From Weeksellaceae bacterium (GTDB lineage Bacteria; Bacteroidota; Bacteroidia; Flavobacteriales; Weeksellaceae), in NCBI GenBank assembly GCA_022013695.1, contig JAKLPS010000028.1, positions 1 to 42,538 of the forward strand: a stretch of DNA of 42,538 bases. The letters run 5' to 3'. Both the position numbers and the translations under genes were made by a program. Of this stretch, positions 23,826 to 32,097 are shown piece by piece (position 1 is the stretch's first letter; every line of letters begins with the position of its first letter). The notes under the pieces are model-generated. The model worked only from the letters and a program-made list of their open reading frames with translations. It had not been told where the DNA came from and searched no databases.

Positions 23826-26024
23826 ATGATCTACGACTTAGAAAAAGAAAATAAGGAAATCCTTGCCCGCTATAAAGACCTGATAACCAATACGTACCGT
23901 ACTTTGGACGAGGAGCAGAACAAGCTGATCAGAAAAGCCTTTGACATCGCTTTGGACGCGCATAAGGATCAAAGGAGAAAAACCGGCGAGCCGTACATCT
24001 ATCATCCGATAGAGGTCGCTAAGATCGTGGCGAATGAAGTGGGATTGGGCGCAACCAGTATTGCCTGCGCCTTGCTGCACGACGTTGTCGAGGATTCGGA
24101 ATATACGTACGAAGATCTTCTTAAAATCTTTGGCAAAACCATCGCAGATATCGTCAGCGGTCTGACGAAGATCTCTGCAATGAATCAGCAGAACATCTCC
24201 GTCCAGTCCGAAAATTACAGAAAACTGCTCCTCACGCTATCCGAAGATTTCCGAGTCATTCTCATTAAAATTGCAGACAGGCTGCACAACATGAGAACGC
24301 TGGAGAGCATGCATCCGGCGAAGCAGAAGAAAATTGCGTCCGAAACCGCTTATATCTACGCACCGCTTGCGCACCGATTTGGACTCTACTCTATCAAATC
24401 TGAATTAGAAGATCTATCCCTGAAATACAACAACCCAGAGGTTTACAACGAAATTTTAACTAAATTGGAAACCGCCAAAGAAGTTCGGGAGAAATATGTA
24501 GAGGAGTTCACAAAAGAGGTTTCCGAACAGTTGAAGGAGGAAAATCTAAACTTTACGATCAAAGGCCGTGCGAAGGCCATCAGCTCCATTTATCGGAAAA
24601 TGCAGAAGCAAAACGTAAGTTTTGAGGAAGTTTATGACAATTACGCCATCCGAATCATCTACAAATCGGATCCGAGGAACGAAAAATTTCTTGCTTGGAA
24701 AATCTATTCTATTGTCACGGATCTCTATCAAAGTAATCCTTCGAGAATGCGCGACTGGATCTCACAACCAAGATCGACGGGCTACGAAAGTCTCCATCTC
24801 ACCGTGATGGGTCCGGATAAAAAATGGATCGAAGTGCAGATCCGCTCGGAAAGGATGAACGAGATTGCCGAAAAAGGGGTCGCTGCCCATTACAAATATA
24901 AGGAAGGGTACCGCAAAAACAACGATGATCAGCGATTCGAAAGCTGGGTTTCTGAGATTCGGGATGTGCTGGATCAACAGCAAAACCTGAGTACGTCTGA
25001 ACTGCTGGACAATATCAAATTAAATCTATATTCCAAAGAGGTTTTCGTCTTCACGCCGAAAGGTGAGATCAAAATCCTGCCAACGGGTGCAACGGCGCTG
25101 GATTTTGCTTTTTCTGTTCACTCCGATCTCGGCACCAAATGTCTGGGCGCTAAAATCAACGGAAAATTGGTACCCATCAGCTATGTGCTTCAGAATGGCG
25201 ATCAGATCGACATTCTTTCTTCTCAGAATCAGAAACCGAAATCGGACTGGCTGGAGTTTGTGGTGACTTCCAAAGCCAAATCTAAGATTAAAAACATCCT
25301 GAATTCTGAAAAAAATCAACATACGACCGAAGGAAAAGAAATTCTGCAAAGAAAAATGCGCCACGCCAAACTCAACTTTTCTGATGAGGAAATCAATGGT
25401 CTGCAAAAATTCCTGAATTTGAAAACCTCGCAGGATCTTTACCTTGGTTTCCAAAATGGAAGTTTCGATATTGGTGACATCAAAAGGTATGCAGACGGCA
25501 AGAGCATTCTGAGCAATATCTTTCAGAGATTCCGGAAAAGCAACAAAGAGGAATACGTAGAAAAAGTAGATTCTAACCTAGATATGATTGTCTTTGGGAA
25601 AGATGAGGAAAGACTAAATTATTCTTTTGCAAAATGCTGCACCGTGATCCCAGGCGACAAGATTTTTGGATTTATCACCATTTCTGACGGCATCAAAATC
25701 CACAATGACAGTTGCCCGAATGCCATCAATCTGCGTGCGAATTACGATTACCGCGTGCTTCAGGCCAAATGGGTGAATGCGGAAAGTTTCAAAAACCGGG
25801 TCAAAATCGAGATCGAAGGGCTAGACAGGATTGGAATGATCAACGATATTACAGCGGTGATCAGCGGTTCTATGAATATGGATATGAAGAGCATGAGCAT
25901 CTCGTCCAACGATGGCATTTTCACAGGGAATATCAATCTGGAGGTGAAGAACAAAAGCCAGCTGGAGGAAACTTTCAAACAGTTGAAGAGTATCAATGGC
26001 GTTTCTAAAGTGAAGCGTTTGTAG
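23826..26024 (+). CDS. Bifunctional (p)ppGpp synthetase/hydrolase
   Basis: A 732-residue RelA/SpoT homologue controlling the stringent response by making and degrading (p)ppGpp. The N-terminal HD hydrolase is intact: His46, His60-containing YIYHPIEVA, and HDVVED at 85-90. The synthetase domain follows, with RSTGYESLH and WIEVQIRSERM. The charged loop before it reads RMRD, similar to the RxKD form of bifunctional enzymes and unlike the acidic ExDD of synthetase-only RelA. Then come TGS (about 400-460) and a C-terminal ACT domain (about 655-732). Most Bacteroidota in this group would use it as their main long RSH enzyme. Monocistronic. Confidence 0.95.
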   Translation: MIYDLEKENKEILARYKDLITNTYRTLDEEQNKLIRKAFDIALDAHKDQRRKTGEPYIYHPIEVAKIVANEVGLGATSIACALLHDVVEDSEYTYEDLLKIFGKTIADIVSGLTKISAMNQQNISVQSENYRKLLLTLSEDFRVILIKIADRLHNMRTLESMHPAKQKKIASETAYIYAPLAHRFGLYSIKSELEDLSLKYNNPEVYNEILTKLETAKEVREKYVEEFTKEVSEQLKEENLNFTIKGRAKAISSIYRKMQKQNVSFEEVYDNYAIRIIYKSDPRNEKFLAWKIYSIVTDLYQSNPSRMRDWISQPRSTGYESLHLTVMGPDKKWIEVQIRSERMNEIAEKGVAAHYKYKEGYRKNNDDQRFESWVSEIRDVLDQQQNLSTSELLDNIKLNLYSKEVFVFTPKGEIKILPTGATALDFAFSVHSDLGTKCLGAKINGKLVPISYVLQNGDQIDILSSQNQKPKSDWLEFVVTSKAKSKIKNILNSEKNQHTTEGKEILQRKMRHAKLNFSDEEINGLQKFLNLKTSQDLYLGFQNGSFDIGDIKRYADGKSILSNIFQRFRKSNKEEYVEKVDSNLDMIVFGKDEERLNYSFAKCCTVIPGDKIFGFITISDGIKIHNDSCPNAINLRANYDYRVLQAKWVNAESFKNRVKIEIEGLDRIGMINDITAVISGSMNMDMKSMSISSNDGIFTGNINLEVKNKSQLEETFKQLKSINGVSKVKRL

Positions 26025-26060
26025 CGATCGGTTTTGCCGAAAAATCTACAAAATTGAGTT

Positions 26061-26100
26061 AAAAAAAACAAAAACCTCTCAGCATTTTCCCGAAAGGTTT
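26061..26100 (-). terminator. Intrinsic terminator of the small basic protein gene
   Basis: On the minus strand AAACCTTTC pairs with GAGAGGTTT (plus 26092-26100 and 26072-26080; nine pairs with one G-U), then a T-rich run (plus 26061-26071). It lies seven bases behind the stop of the 36-residue ORF and supports that ORF as a real transcription unit. It might also serve the convergent RSH gene less efficiently. Confidence 0.8.
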
Positions 26101-26106
26101 ATGGTT

Positions 26107-26217
26107 TTAATCTCTTTTAGAAGCGTTTTTCTTTTCTCGTTTGGCTTCTTTTTTTTCTTTTGCCGTCTTCAGAGGTTCCTTTTTCACAGCCTTTTTGACG
26201 TCTTGACCTTTTGCCAT
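26107..26217 (-). CDS. Small, highly basic 36-residue protein
   Basis: The ORF begins MAKGQDVKKAVKKEPLKTAK and ends NASKRD, 36 residues, about 15 of them Lys or Arg with interspersed Glu and Ala. It has a strong terminator directly after it, lies in a gene-free gap between convergent RSH and yihY transcription, and its codons make a clean ORF despite A-rich sequence. Short Lys/Ala/Glu-rich proteins of this type occur in other Bacteroidota as unnamed hypotheticals (from memory). A nucleic-acid- or ribosome-binding role fits the charge but is inference. Confidence 0.7.
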   Translation of the reverse strand: MAKGQDVKKAVKKEPLKTAKEKKEAKREKKNASKRD

Positions 26218-26298
26218 ATTCTTATAATTTTTATGTTAATTGCTTTTTGTATTGTAAATATAAGAATTTTCGAAAGTAAAATTACATTTTGATCAGCA

Positions 26299-27234
26299 TT
26301 AATATTCATTAATCGTGCTCATCTCATCCCGAACGATCTTCTCAAGCTTCACTTTTTTGATAGCAAGGTTGAGTTCATTACCCATTAATACCAAAAACAC
26401 ATTCACATTGACCCAAACCATCACCAGAATAATGGAACCGATGGAGCCATAGAGCACATTATATTTTGCAATATTGGCAACGTAAATCGCAAAGAAATAA
26501 GTGAGCAAAACAAACAAGACGGTCGTCAAAACTGCTCCTGGAAAGGCTTCTCTTATTCTTGTAATTTTCAAACAGCCTACCCAGTAGAAGAGAGTCAACA
26601 AAATAAGATAGAAGAACGGGAACGAAACAAAACTAATAATTTTGGTCAGATTCTTTGTAAACCAGCCAAGATTATACGTCGGCGTATAAAGTTTCAGGAC
26701 GACCTCGCTGTAGTAGATGCCGAAAATCGAAAGGCAAACGAAGGTGAGGAAACAAATGGTGACCAGCATCGCCAAGAGATATTCCTTTACAAAAGTCCTC
26801 TGAATTTCGGTATTTCTATTGAAACCATTGATGAGGTTAAAACACCCGTTGGTTGCAAATACGAAGGACAAAAGTATCGTGAGATTACTGATGGATTTCA
26901 TATTGGGGATGATGTTTTCTTGGATATAAGTCGTCACATCGCTTTGCATATGAGATGGAAAAATCCTCGGCATCAGAACTTCGAAAATGTAAAACTGGAG
27001 TTTGTCGTAATGCGGCATAAAAGGCAACACAGACAGAAAGAAAAGAATCATCGGGAAAAGACTGAGGAAGAAGTTCCACGAAATGCTGGCAGCCTGTCTT
27101 CCCAAAGGGTGTTTGAAGACGGCATCGGAATAGATAGAGAACATCTTCCAAAGGGAAATTCCCAAAACCGGAATCTGAATGCCATCGAAAAAGTTTTTGA
27201 TTTTCAGAAAAAAACGCCGAATTTTTTTTGCCAT
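26299..27234 (-). CDS. YihY/BrkB-family membrane protein
   Basis: A 311-residue inner-membrane protein of the YihY/virulence factor BrkB family with six predicted transmembrane helices. Family features: GRQAASISWNFFLSLFPMILFFL near 45-67, a conserved FVFATNGCFNLINGFN block and GSIGSIILVMVWVNVNVFLV near the C terminus. Its function is not established, though family members were once wrongly named ribonuclease BN. I start at the Met at 27234 (MAKKIRRFF); the longer ORF to 27402 would run into the divergent rlmH gene. A TATATTTG core at 27260-27253 is its probable promoter. Confidence 0.85.
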   Translation of the reverse strand: MAKKIRRFFLKIKNFFDGIQIPVLGISLWKMFSIYSDAVFKHPLGRQAASISWNFFLSLFPMILFFLSVLPFMPHYDKLQFYIFEVLMPRIFPSHMQSDVTTYIQENIIPNMKSISNLTILLSFVFATNGCFNLINGFNRNTEIQRTFVKEYLLAMLVTICFLTFVCLSIFGIYYSEVVLKLYTPTYNLGWFTKNLTKIISFVSFPFFYLILLTLFYWVGCLKITRIREAFPGAVLTTVLFVLLTYFFAIYVANIAKYNVLYGSIGSIILVMVWVNVNVFLVLMGNELNLAIKKVKLEKIVRDEMSTINEY

Positions 27235-27239
27235 TCGTT

Positions 27240-27247
27240 TATCTTTG
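27240..27247 (+). promoter_or_regulatory. Probable -7 element of rlmH
   Basis: TATCTTTG fits TAnnTTTG, 17 bases before the rlmH ATG. It lies face to face with the yihY core at 27253-27260, so the two divergent promoters overlap. No clear -33 element for either. Confidence 0.4.
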
Positions 27248-27252
27248 CTGCA

Positions 27253-27260
27253 CAAATATA
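27253..27260 (-). promoter_or_regulatory. Probable -7 element of yihY
   Basis: Minus strand TATATTTG, perfect core match, 18 bases before the chosen start codon at 27234. Confidence 0.45.
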
Positions 27261-27264
27261 GTAA

Positions 27265-27738
27265 ATGCGTATTAATTTGATCTGCATTGGGAAAACAGAT
27301 GACCAAGAAATCATCGCTCTCATCAAATACTACCTTCCTCGCATTCCAAAACATTGGAATTTTGAACTTTTGGAATTGCCAGATATCAAGAACGCAAAGC
27401 ACTTAGCATCGGATCTGCTTAAAAAAGAAGAAGCCAAATTATTCTTGAACCAAATCGAGACTTCGGACCTTGTAATCCTTCTAGACGAGAAAGGAATACA
27501 GTTTTCGAGTCGCGAATTCTCTGCGAAAGTCGATTTCTGGATGGGAAGTTCTGTGAAGAAAGTCAATATTCTGATTGGTGGCGCTTATGGATTTTCGGAA
27601 GAAATCTATCAGAGATCAAATGAAAAAATCTCTCTATCGAAAATGACTTTCACGCATCAGATGATCCGCCTTTTTTTCGTGGAACAGATTTATAGAGCCG
27701 CAAGCATCCTGCAGGGAAAACCTTATCACAATGACTAG
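27265..27738 (+). CDS. rlmH: 23S rRNA pseudouridine-1915 N3-methyltransferase
   Basis: Methylates pseudouridine 1915 in helix 69 of 23S rRNA with S-adenosylmethionine. The 157-residue SPOUT enzyme has the knotted C-terminal half: LIGGAYGFS (about 105-113), SLSKMTFTHQMIRLFFVEQI and the terminal PYHND, matching the conserved PYHxx end. The length is complete. Monocistronic, divergent from yihY; no terminator hairpin is seen after it. Confidence 0.95.
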   Translation: MRINLICIGKTDDQEIIALIKYYLPRIPKHWNFELLELPDIKNAKHLASDLLKKEEAKLFLNQIETSDLVILLDEKGIQFSSREFSAKVDFWMGSSVKKVNILIGGAYGFSEEIYQRSNEKISLSKMTFTHQMIRLFFVEQIYRAASILQGKPYHND

Positions 27739-27803
27739 TGCATGGTTTCCCACGAAAATAATTCTTAACTAAGTTCCCTAATAAGACTTAAAAAAATCCA
27801 GAA

Positions 27804-28364
27804 TCAAATCGATTGTTTGTTTACAACTTTCTTTGCCAGCTCGGCCAAAAGACCACCTAAAAGAAATCCCACTGCGGCTCCAAAAGCAATATCCAAGGGA
27901 AAATGAACGCCGAGATAAATGCGGCTGTAAGAAACAATACTCGCCCAAACGAATAAAATATAAGGCAGATATTTGTATTTCTTTCCGACGAGAATCGTGA
28001 GAAAACTGAATATAAAAAAGGAATTCGAAGCATGGGAAGAATAAAAACCATAGTTTCCACCGCACAGAACCAGCCGCATGTGATGAATCAAAGACTCGGT
28101 GTGGCAAGGTCGCAATCTTTGGATGCCGTGCTTGAAAATGCCCGCCAACTGATCGGATATCGTGATTCCAATGGCGACAAAAAGAAGGATGAATATTAGC
28201 TTTCTGAGCGGAAAACTTTTGTACAGCAAATATAATAATATAGCATAAAACGGTATCCAAATCCATTTTTCGCTCACAGTGATCCAAAAATGATCAAAGG
28301 TAGCACTGCCCAATCCATTGAGAAAGAGCAAGAGTTGCTGGTCTTTGTCAATCAGTCCGTTCAT
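27804..28364 (-). CDS. PAP2-family phosphatase
   Basis: A 186-residue membrane phosphatase with five or six transmembrane helices. The three catalytic motifs are visible: K79-x5-R85-P86 in KHGIQRLRP, SSHAS with the catalytic His111, and SRIYLGVHFPLD with Arg148, His154 and Asp158. Such enzymes remove phosphate from lipid substrates such as undecaprenyl diphosphate or phosphatidic acid at the outer face of the inner membrane. It begins four bases downstream of tatA on the same strand. Confidence 0.9.
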   Translation of the reverse strand: MNGLIDKDQQLLLFLNGLGSATFDHFWITVSEKWIWIPFYAILLYLLYKSFPLRKLIFILLFVAIGITISDQLAGIFKHGIQRLRPCHTESLIHHMRLVLCGGNYGFYSSHASNSFFIFSFLTILVGKKYKYLPYILFVWASIVSYSRIYLGVHFPLDIAFGAAVGFLLGGLLAELAKKVVNKQSI

Positions 28365-28367
28365 AGA

Positions 28368-28685
28368 TTATCGGCTTACAGGTCCTTGGTGCGACTCGTC
28401 CTCAGAAAGATCAATTTTTGGCGTTTCGTCTGTGGTTGGAAGCGGATTATTTGCCATCGGATTATAATCTTGTACCGACTTTTTGACGTTATCAATTTCT
28501 TTTTTGATTTCAGAAAGGGGATTGTCGCCTTCTTTCATGATTTCGGTTTTGATATCATCTACCGCGCCGCGCATTTTGCGCACGCCTTGTCCGAGACCTC
28601 TTGCGATCTCGGGCAATTTATCGGGGCCAAACAAAACAACGATTGCCAAAGCAATCATTAGCATTTCTCCAATACTCAATTCCAT
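28368..28685 (-). CDS. tatA: Sec-independent translocase subunit TatA/E
   Basis: A 105-residue Tat translocase pore component: short N-terminal membrane helix (about 4-20, MLMIALAIVVLFGPDKLPEI), hinge with FG, then an amphipathic helix (ARGLGQGVRKMRGAVDDI) and an acidic tail. The FGPDKLPE motif is diagnostic of TatA/E over TatB. tatC is not in this window. The PAP2 phosphatase gene follows directly. Confidence 0.93.
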   Translation of the reverse strand: MELSIGEMLMIALAIVVLFGPDKLPEIARGLGQGVRKMRGAVDDIKTEIMKEGDNPLSEIKKEIDNVKKSVQDYNPMANNPLPTTDETPKIDLSEDESHQGPVSR

Positions 28686-28910
28686 TTGACAAAATTAAGA
28701 AAGTTTATAAATCTAACCGACATTTGCGGGTCATAATTTTATCATAAAAGAGATTAGCACAATAACGTCCAATTTTGGGATTGGCAAATACTTTGGTTCT
28801 TAGCTAATCTTTGCAACTTCATCTTATATTTTAATCAAACAAAATAAGCTGGCTTTTAAAATTACGACCAAACCCTGAACTCAAATATATTATTTATCGT
28901 AGGACTGTCA

Positions 28911-28940
28911 AAAAAAGCTCCCAACTGAATTGAGAGCTTT
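28911..28940 (-). terminator. Intrinsic terminator of secDF
   Basis: On the minus strand AAAGCTCTCAA pairs with TTGGGAGCTTT (11 pairs, one G-U; plus 28930-28940 and 28914-28924), loop TTCAG, followed by a T-run. It lies 18 bases past the secDF stop codon. The remaining gap to tatA (28686-28910) shows no gene, only a separated inverted repeat AGATTAGC / GCTAATCT. Confidence 0.88.
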
Positions 28941-28958
28941 GGATGAAATCTTAAAGTT

Positions 28959-31868
28959 TTATTTGGTGGCAACCAGCTGATCGGAAGACGATTTCCCGGT
29001 GACTTTATCTTCTTTTTTCTTTCCTCTCAGGAAGTCATATGCCGTAGCTGATGCAATAAAAATAGATGAATAGGTTCCAAATCCGATCCCAAGAAGCAAG
29101 CAGAACATAAATCCTCTCAGATTGTCGCCGCCGAAAATGAAAATCGCAAGGATGACCAAAATCGTGGTGAAAGACGTGTTGAAGGTTCTGCCAATCGTGC
29201 TGGAGATGGAATCATCAAACAGTCCGGCAAGCGTCAATGCTTTCTTCTCACGCAGATATTCTCTGATTCTGTCGAAAATGATCACAGTATCGTTGATGGA
29301 ATATCCAATGACGGTAAGAATCGCCGCAATGAAATCCTGATTGATCTCCATATTGAACGGCATCACTTTATACAATAATGAGTACACACCCAAGATCACC
29401 ACCGTATCGTGGAACAAGGCAGCAACTGCTCCAAGAGAGAACTGCCATTTGTCAAATCTCATTAAGATGTAAATGAATATTCCTAACAATGAGGCCGCCA
29501 CTGCCAACATCCCGTGCGTCTTGATATCGTCCGCCACCGTGGGTCCAACTTTGGTGGACGACACAATGCCCGCATGCCCTTTTTCTGCGGACTTGAAGTC
29601 GGCAAGACTCATCCCCGCGGGTAACTCGGACTTGAGACCCTGATAAATTTTTTGTTCTACCGTTTGATCTGCGGCAAGAGATTCGTCATCGATTAAGTAA
29701 TCGGTTGTGATTTTCAATTGAGAAGAATTTCCGAAAGTCTTAGCTTCGATAGAATTATTTTTGCCATCTGTAGTCTGCATTAGTTTTGCAATATTCTCTT
29801 CAATCTGAGTGGCATCTACGGATTTTTCGAAGCGCACAACATAGTTGCGGCCGCCTGTAAAATCGATACCGTATTTGAACCCGTTGACCGCTATGGAGGC
29901 AATCGAAATGACCATTAATATTCCAGAAAAATAATAGGCATATTTTCTTTTTCCAATAAAATCGATCCAAGTATTTCGGAAAAGGTTTTTAGTCGGCGCA
30001 GTCCAAACAGAGAGGGATTTACCTTTGTTCAATCTACTGAAAATCATTGCTCTGGATAATAGCACCGAAGTGAAAAGGGTCATTATCAAACCAATCATCA
30101 ACGTCACCGCAAATCCTTTGATAGGACCTGTACCGAAAATGTAAAGGATCAAAGCGGTAATGAAAGTCGTTGCGTGACCATCGATGATGGCAGAAATTGC
30201 ATGTTTGAAACCATCTTTATAGGCTTCCAAAATATTTTTTCCGCGGAAGAGCTCTTCTTTGGTTCTTTCATAGATGATGACGTTCGCATCTACGGCAAGT
30301 GCCATCGATAGTACGATACCTGCGATACCGGGAAGCGTTAAGGTCGCATCCAGAGAATCCATAATCCCGAAAATATAGAACAAGTTGATGACCATCGCAA
30401 TGACGGCATAGATCCCAGCACCGCCATAATAGAAAACGATATAAACGATGATGATGGCAAAAGCGATCAGAAAAGAAGTAACTCCAGCATTGATGGATTC
30501 TGCTCCTAATGAAGGACCAACCACGTCTGCCTGCACGATTTTCGCACCGGCCGGCAGTTTGCCAGCACCTAGAACATCAACCAAATCTTTCGCTTCCTCT
30601 TGACTGAAGTTGCCGGAAATCTGAGTTCTTCCGTTTGGAATTACATCATTTACGGAAGGCGCTGTATAAACTCTGCCATCCAAAGTTACAGCGACAACTT
30701 TCCCTTTATTTTTCTCGGTCATTGCTTTCCAGTCGCGTGCGCCTTGGGAATCCATCTGCATATCTACAACGATACGGCTGAGCTGGTCATAATTGATGTT
30801 GGCAGATTCTACCGCACCATCCACAGGCGCCTTTTGGGTTATGTTTCCGCGAATTGCGTAGAGGACCAGGCTATTCGGAGAAGTAGATTCTGGCTTGTAA
30901 CCCCACATAAACTGGGTATATTTTAAATTAATAGGTCTTGCTTTGATGGCAATTTCACTATTAAGCAACTTATTCACAACGGCGGTGTCAGACAATTTTA
31001 CATTGGCAACGGCATTTCCGGGTGTGGAATTCAGCTGAATCAAGTTCATCAGATTCGTCGATTTTGCGACGCCGATAGAATCTCCTTTTGTTTTCACCAA
31101 CTGATCCAACTGAGAGAAGTATGGAACCACTTCCTGACCCAGTTGCACTTCCCAAAACTGCAGTTTTGCGGATGTCTGAAGCATTTTTTTGACTCTGTCG
31201 ATATCTTTGATGCCTGGCATTTCCACCAAGATTCTTCCTGTTCCTGGAACTCTCTGAACGTTGGGCTGCGTGACGCCCATTTTGTCAATACGGGTTCGGA
31301 GTACTTCGTAAGCCGTTCCTACAGATGCATCGATCTTTTTTCTGATGATATTTTTGACCTGATCGTCTGGTGTATTAAATTTGATCTCGGACAGATTGGT
31401 GTTTCCAAAGATTTCTGGATCGGCAAGTTTCAGATCGGTCGCTTTTTCTTTGTTAACCGCTTCAAACTGCGAAAAGAAATCCTCGATGTATTGTTTACTT
31501 GAGTTTTTCTGCGCTTTGTCTGTTCTGTTTAGCACTTCTATCAGCGTAGCATTTGTTGAGTAATTGCTAAGATCATTTACCAAATCTCTTTGGTTGATCT
31601 CCAATAATACGTTGATACCGCCTTTAAGATCCAGTCCGAGTTTCATCTCTTTCTGTTTTGCAGACGTGTAATCCAGTTTTGTAAAACCGAGATTGAGGGT
31701 GTCTTTAGAAAGTCTTGCGATCTCTGCGTTGTATTTCACTAGATTTTCTCCTGCGACTGCTTTTGCTTCTTTCTCTATTTTATTGGCATAGAACGATGGC
31801 AGAAGCTCATTTAGGCAGATCAATCCAAGAACGATGGCAACTATTGTAACGAGTCCTTTTCCTTGCAT
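28959..31868 (-). CDS. secDF: Fused protein translocase subunit SecDF
   Basis: A 969-residue fusion of SecD and SecF, the accessory complex that uses the proton gradient to help pull exported proteins through SecYEG. SecD half: GLDLKGGINVLLEI (about 77-90), the large periplasmic P1 domain, and the membrane motif MALAVDANVIIYERTKEEL. SecF half: GIDFTGGRNYVVRFEKS and GYSINDTVIIFDRIRE. Twelve transmembrane helices are expected. Fusion is usual in Bacteroidota. A promoter core lies 30 bases upstream and a strong terminator behind it. Confidence 0.97.
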   Translation of the reverse strand: MQGKGLVTIVAIVLGLICLNELLPSFYANKIEKEAKAVAGENLVKYNAEIARLSKDTLNLGFTKLDYTSAKQKEMKLGLDLKGGINVLLEINQRDLVNDLSNYSTNATLIEVLNRTDKAQKNSSKQYIEDFFSQFEAVNKEKATDLKLADPEIFGNTNLSEIKFNTPDDQVKNIIRKKIDASVGTAYEVLRTRIDKMGVTQPNVQRVPGTGRILVEMPGIKDIDRVKKMLQTSAKLQFWEVQLGQEVVPYFSQLDQLVKTKGDSIGVAKSTNLMNLIQLNSTPGNAVANVKLSDTAVVNKLLNSEIAIKARPINLKYTQFMWGYKPESTSPNSLVLYAIRGNITQKAPVDGAVESANINYDQLSRIVVDMQMDSQGARDWKAMTEKNKGKVVAVTLDGRVYTAPSVNDVIPNGRTQISGNFSQEEAKDLVDVLGAGKLPAGAKIVQADVVGPSLGAESINAGVTSFLIAFAIIIVYIVFYYGGAGIYAVIAMVINLFYIFGIMDSLDATLTLPGIAGIVLSMALAVDANVIIYERTKEELFRGKNILEAYKDGFKHAISAIIDGHATTFITALILYIFGTGPIKGFAVTLMIGLIMTLFTSVLLSRAMIFSRLNKGKSLSVWTAPTKNLFRNTWIDFIGKRKYAYYFSGILMVISIASIAVNGFKYGIDFTGGRNYVVRFEKSVDATQIEENIAKLMQTTDGKNNSIEAKTFGNSSQLKITTDYLIDDESLAADQTVEQKIYQGLKSELPAGMSLADFKSAEKGHAGIVSSTKVGPTVADDIKTHGMLAVAASLLGIFIYILMRFDKWQFSLGAVAALFHDTVVILGVYSLLYKVMPFNMEINQDFIAAILTVIGYSINDTVIIFDRIREYLREKKALTLAGLFDDSISSTIGRTFNTSFTTILVILAIFIFGGDNLRGFMFCLLLGIGFGTYSSIFIASATAYDFLRGKKKEDKVTGKSSSDQLVATK

Positions 31869-31897
31869 TTTCTTACGATATAATTAAATTAAGTCGG

Positions 31898-31905
31898 CAA
31901 ATATA
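31898..31905 (-). promoter_or_regulatory. -7 promoter element of secDF
   Basis: Minus strand TATATTTG, perfect core match, 30 bases before the secDF start codon. The rest of the 229-base gap to bglX contains only the bglX terminator. Confidence 0.55.
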
Positions 31906-32036
31906 ATGATTTATAGCGGAAATAAGAATTTGAAAATGAGAAAAGTGATTTATAGTTTTAGGATTAATTTTAAAAGCTTTTTTTTGATAAAAAATATGGC
32001 AAAAATGTTCGTCATTAGCAATATAATGACACAGCT

Positions 32037-32073
32037 CAAAAAAAGCCTTTCAGTAATTAACTTTGAAAGGCTT
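32037..32073 (-). terminator. Intrinsic terminator at the end of the polysaccharide utilisation locus
   Basis: On the minus strand AAGCCTTTCA pairs perfectly with TGAAAGGCTT (plus 32064-32073 and 32043-32052), 11-base loop, then TTTTTT. It follows the bglX stop codon by 24 bases and so marks the 3' end of the locus. Confidence 0.9.
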
Positions 32074-32097
32074 GTTGATTTTTATTTAATGAATTTT

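Noticed and set aside
28750-28830. Inverted repeat AGATTAGC / GCTAATCT upstream of tatA
   Set aside because: Arms are only eight bases and about 50 bases apart, with no promoter core or T-run nearby; not strong enough to report as a regulatory site.
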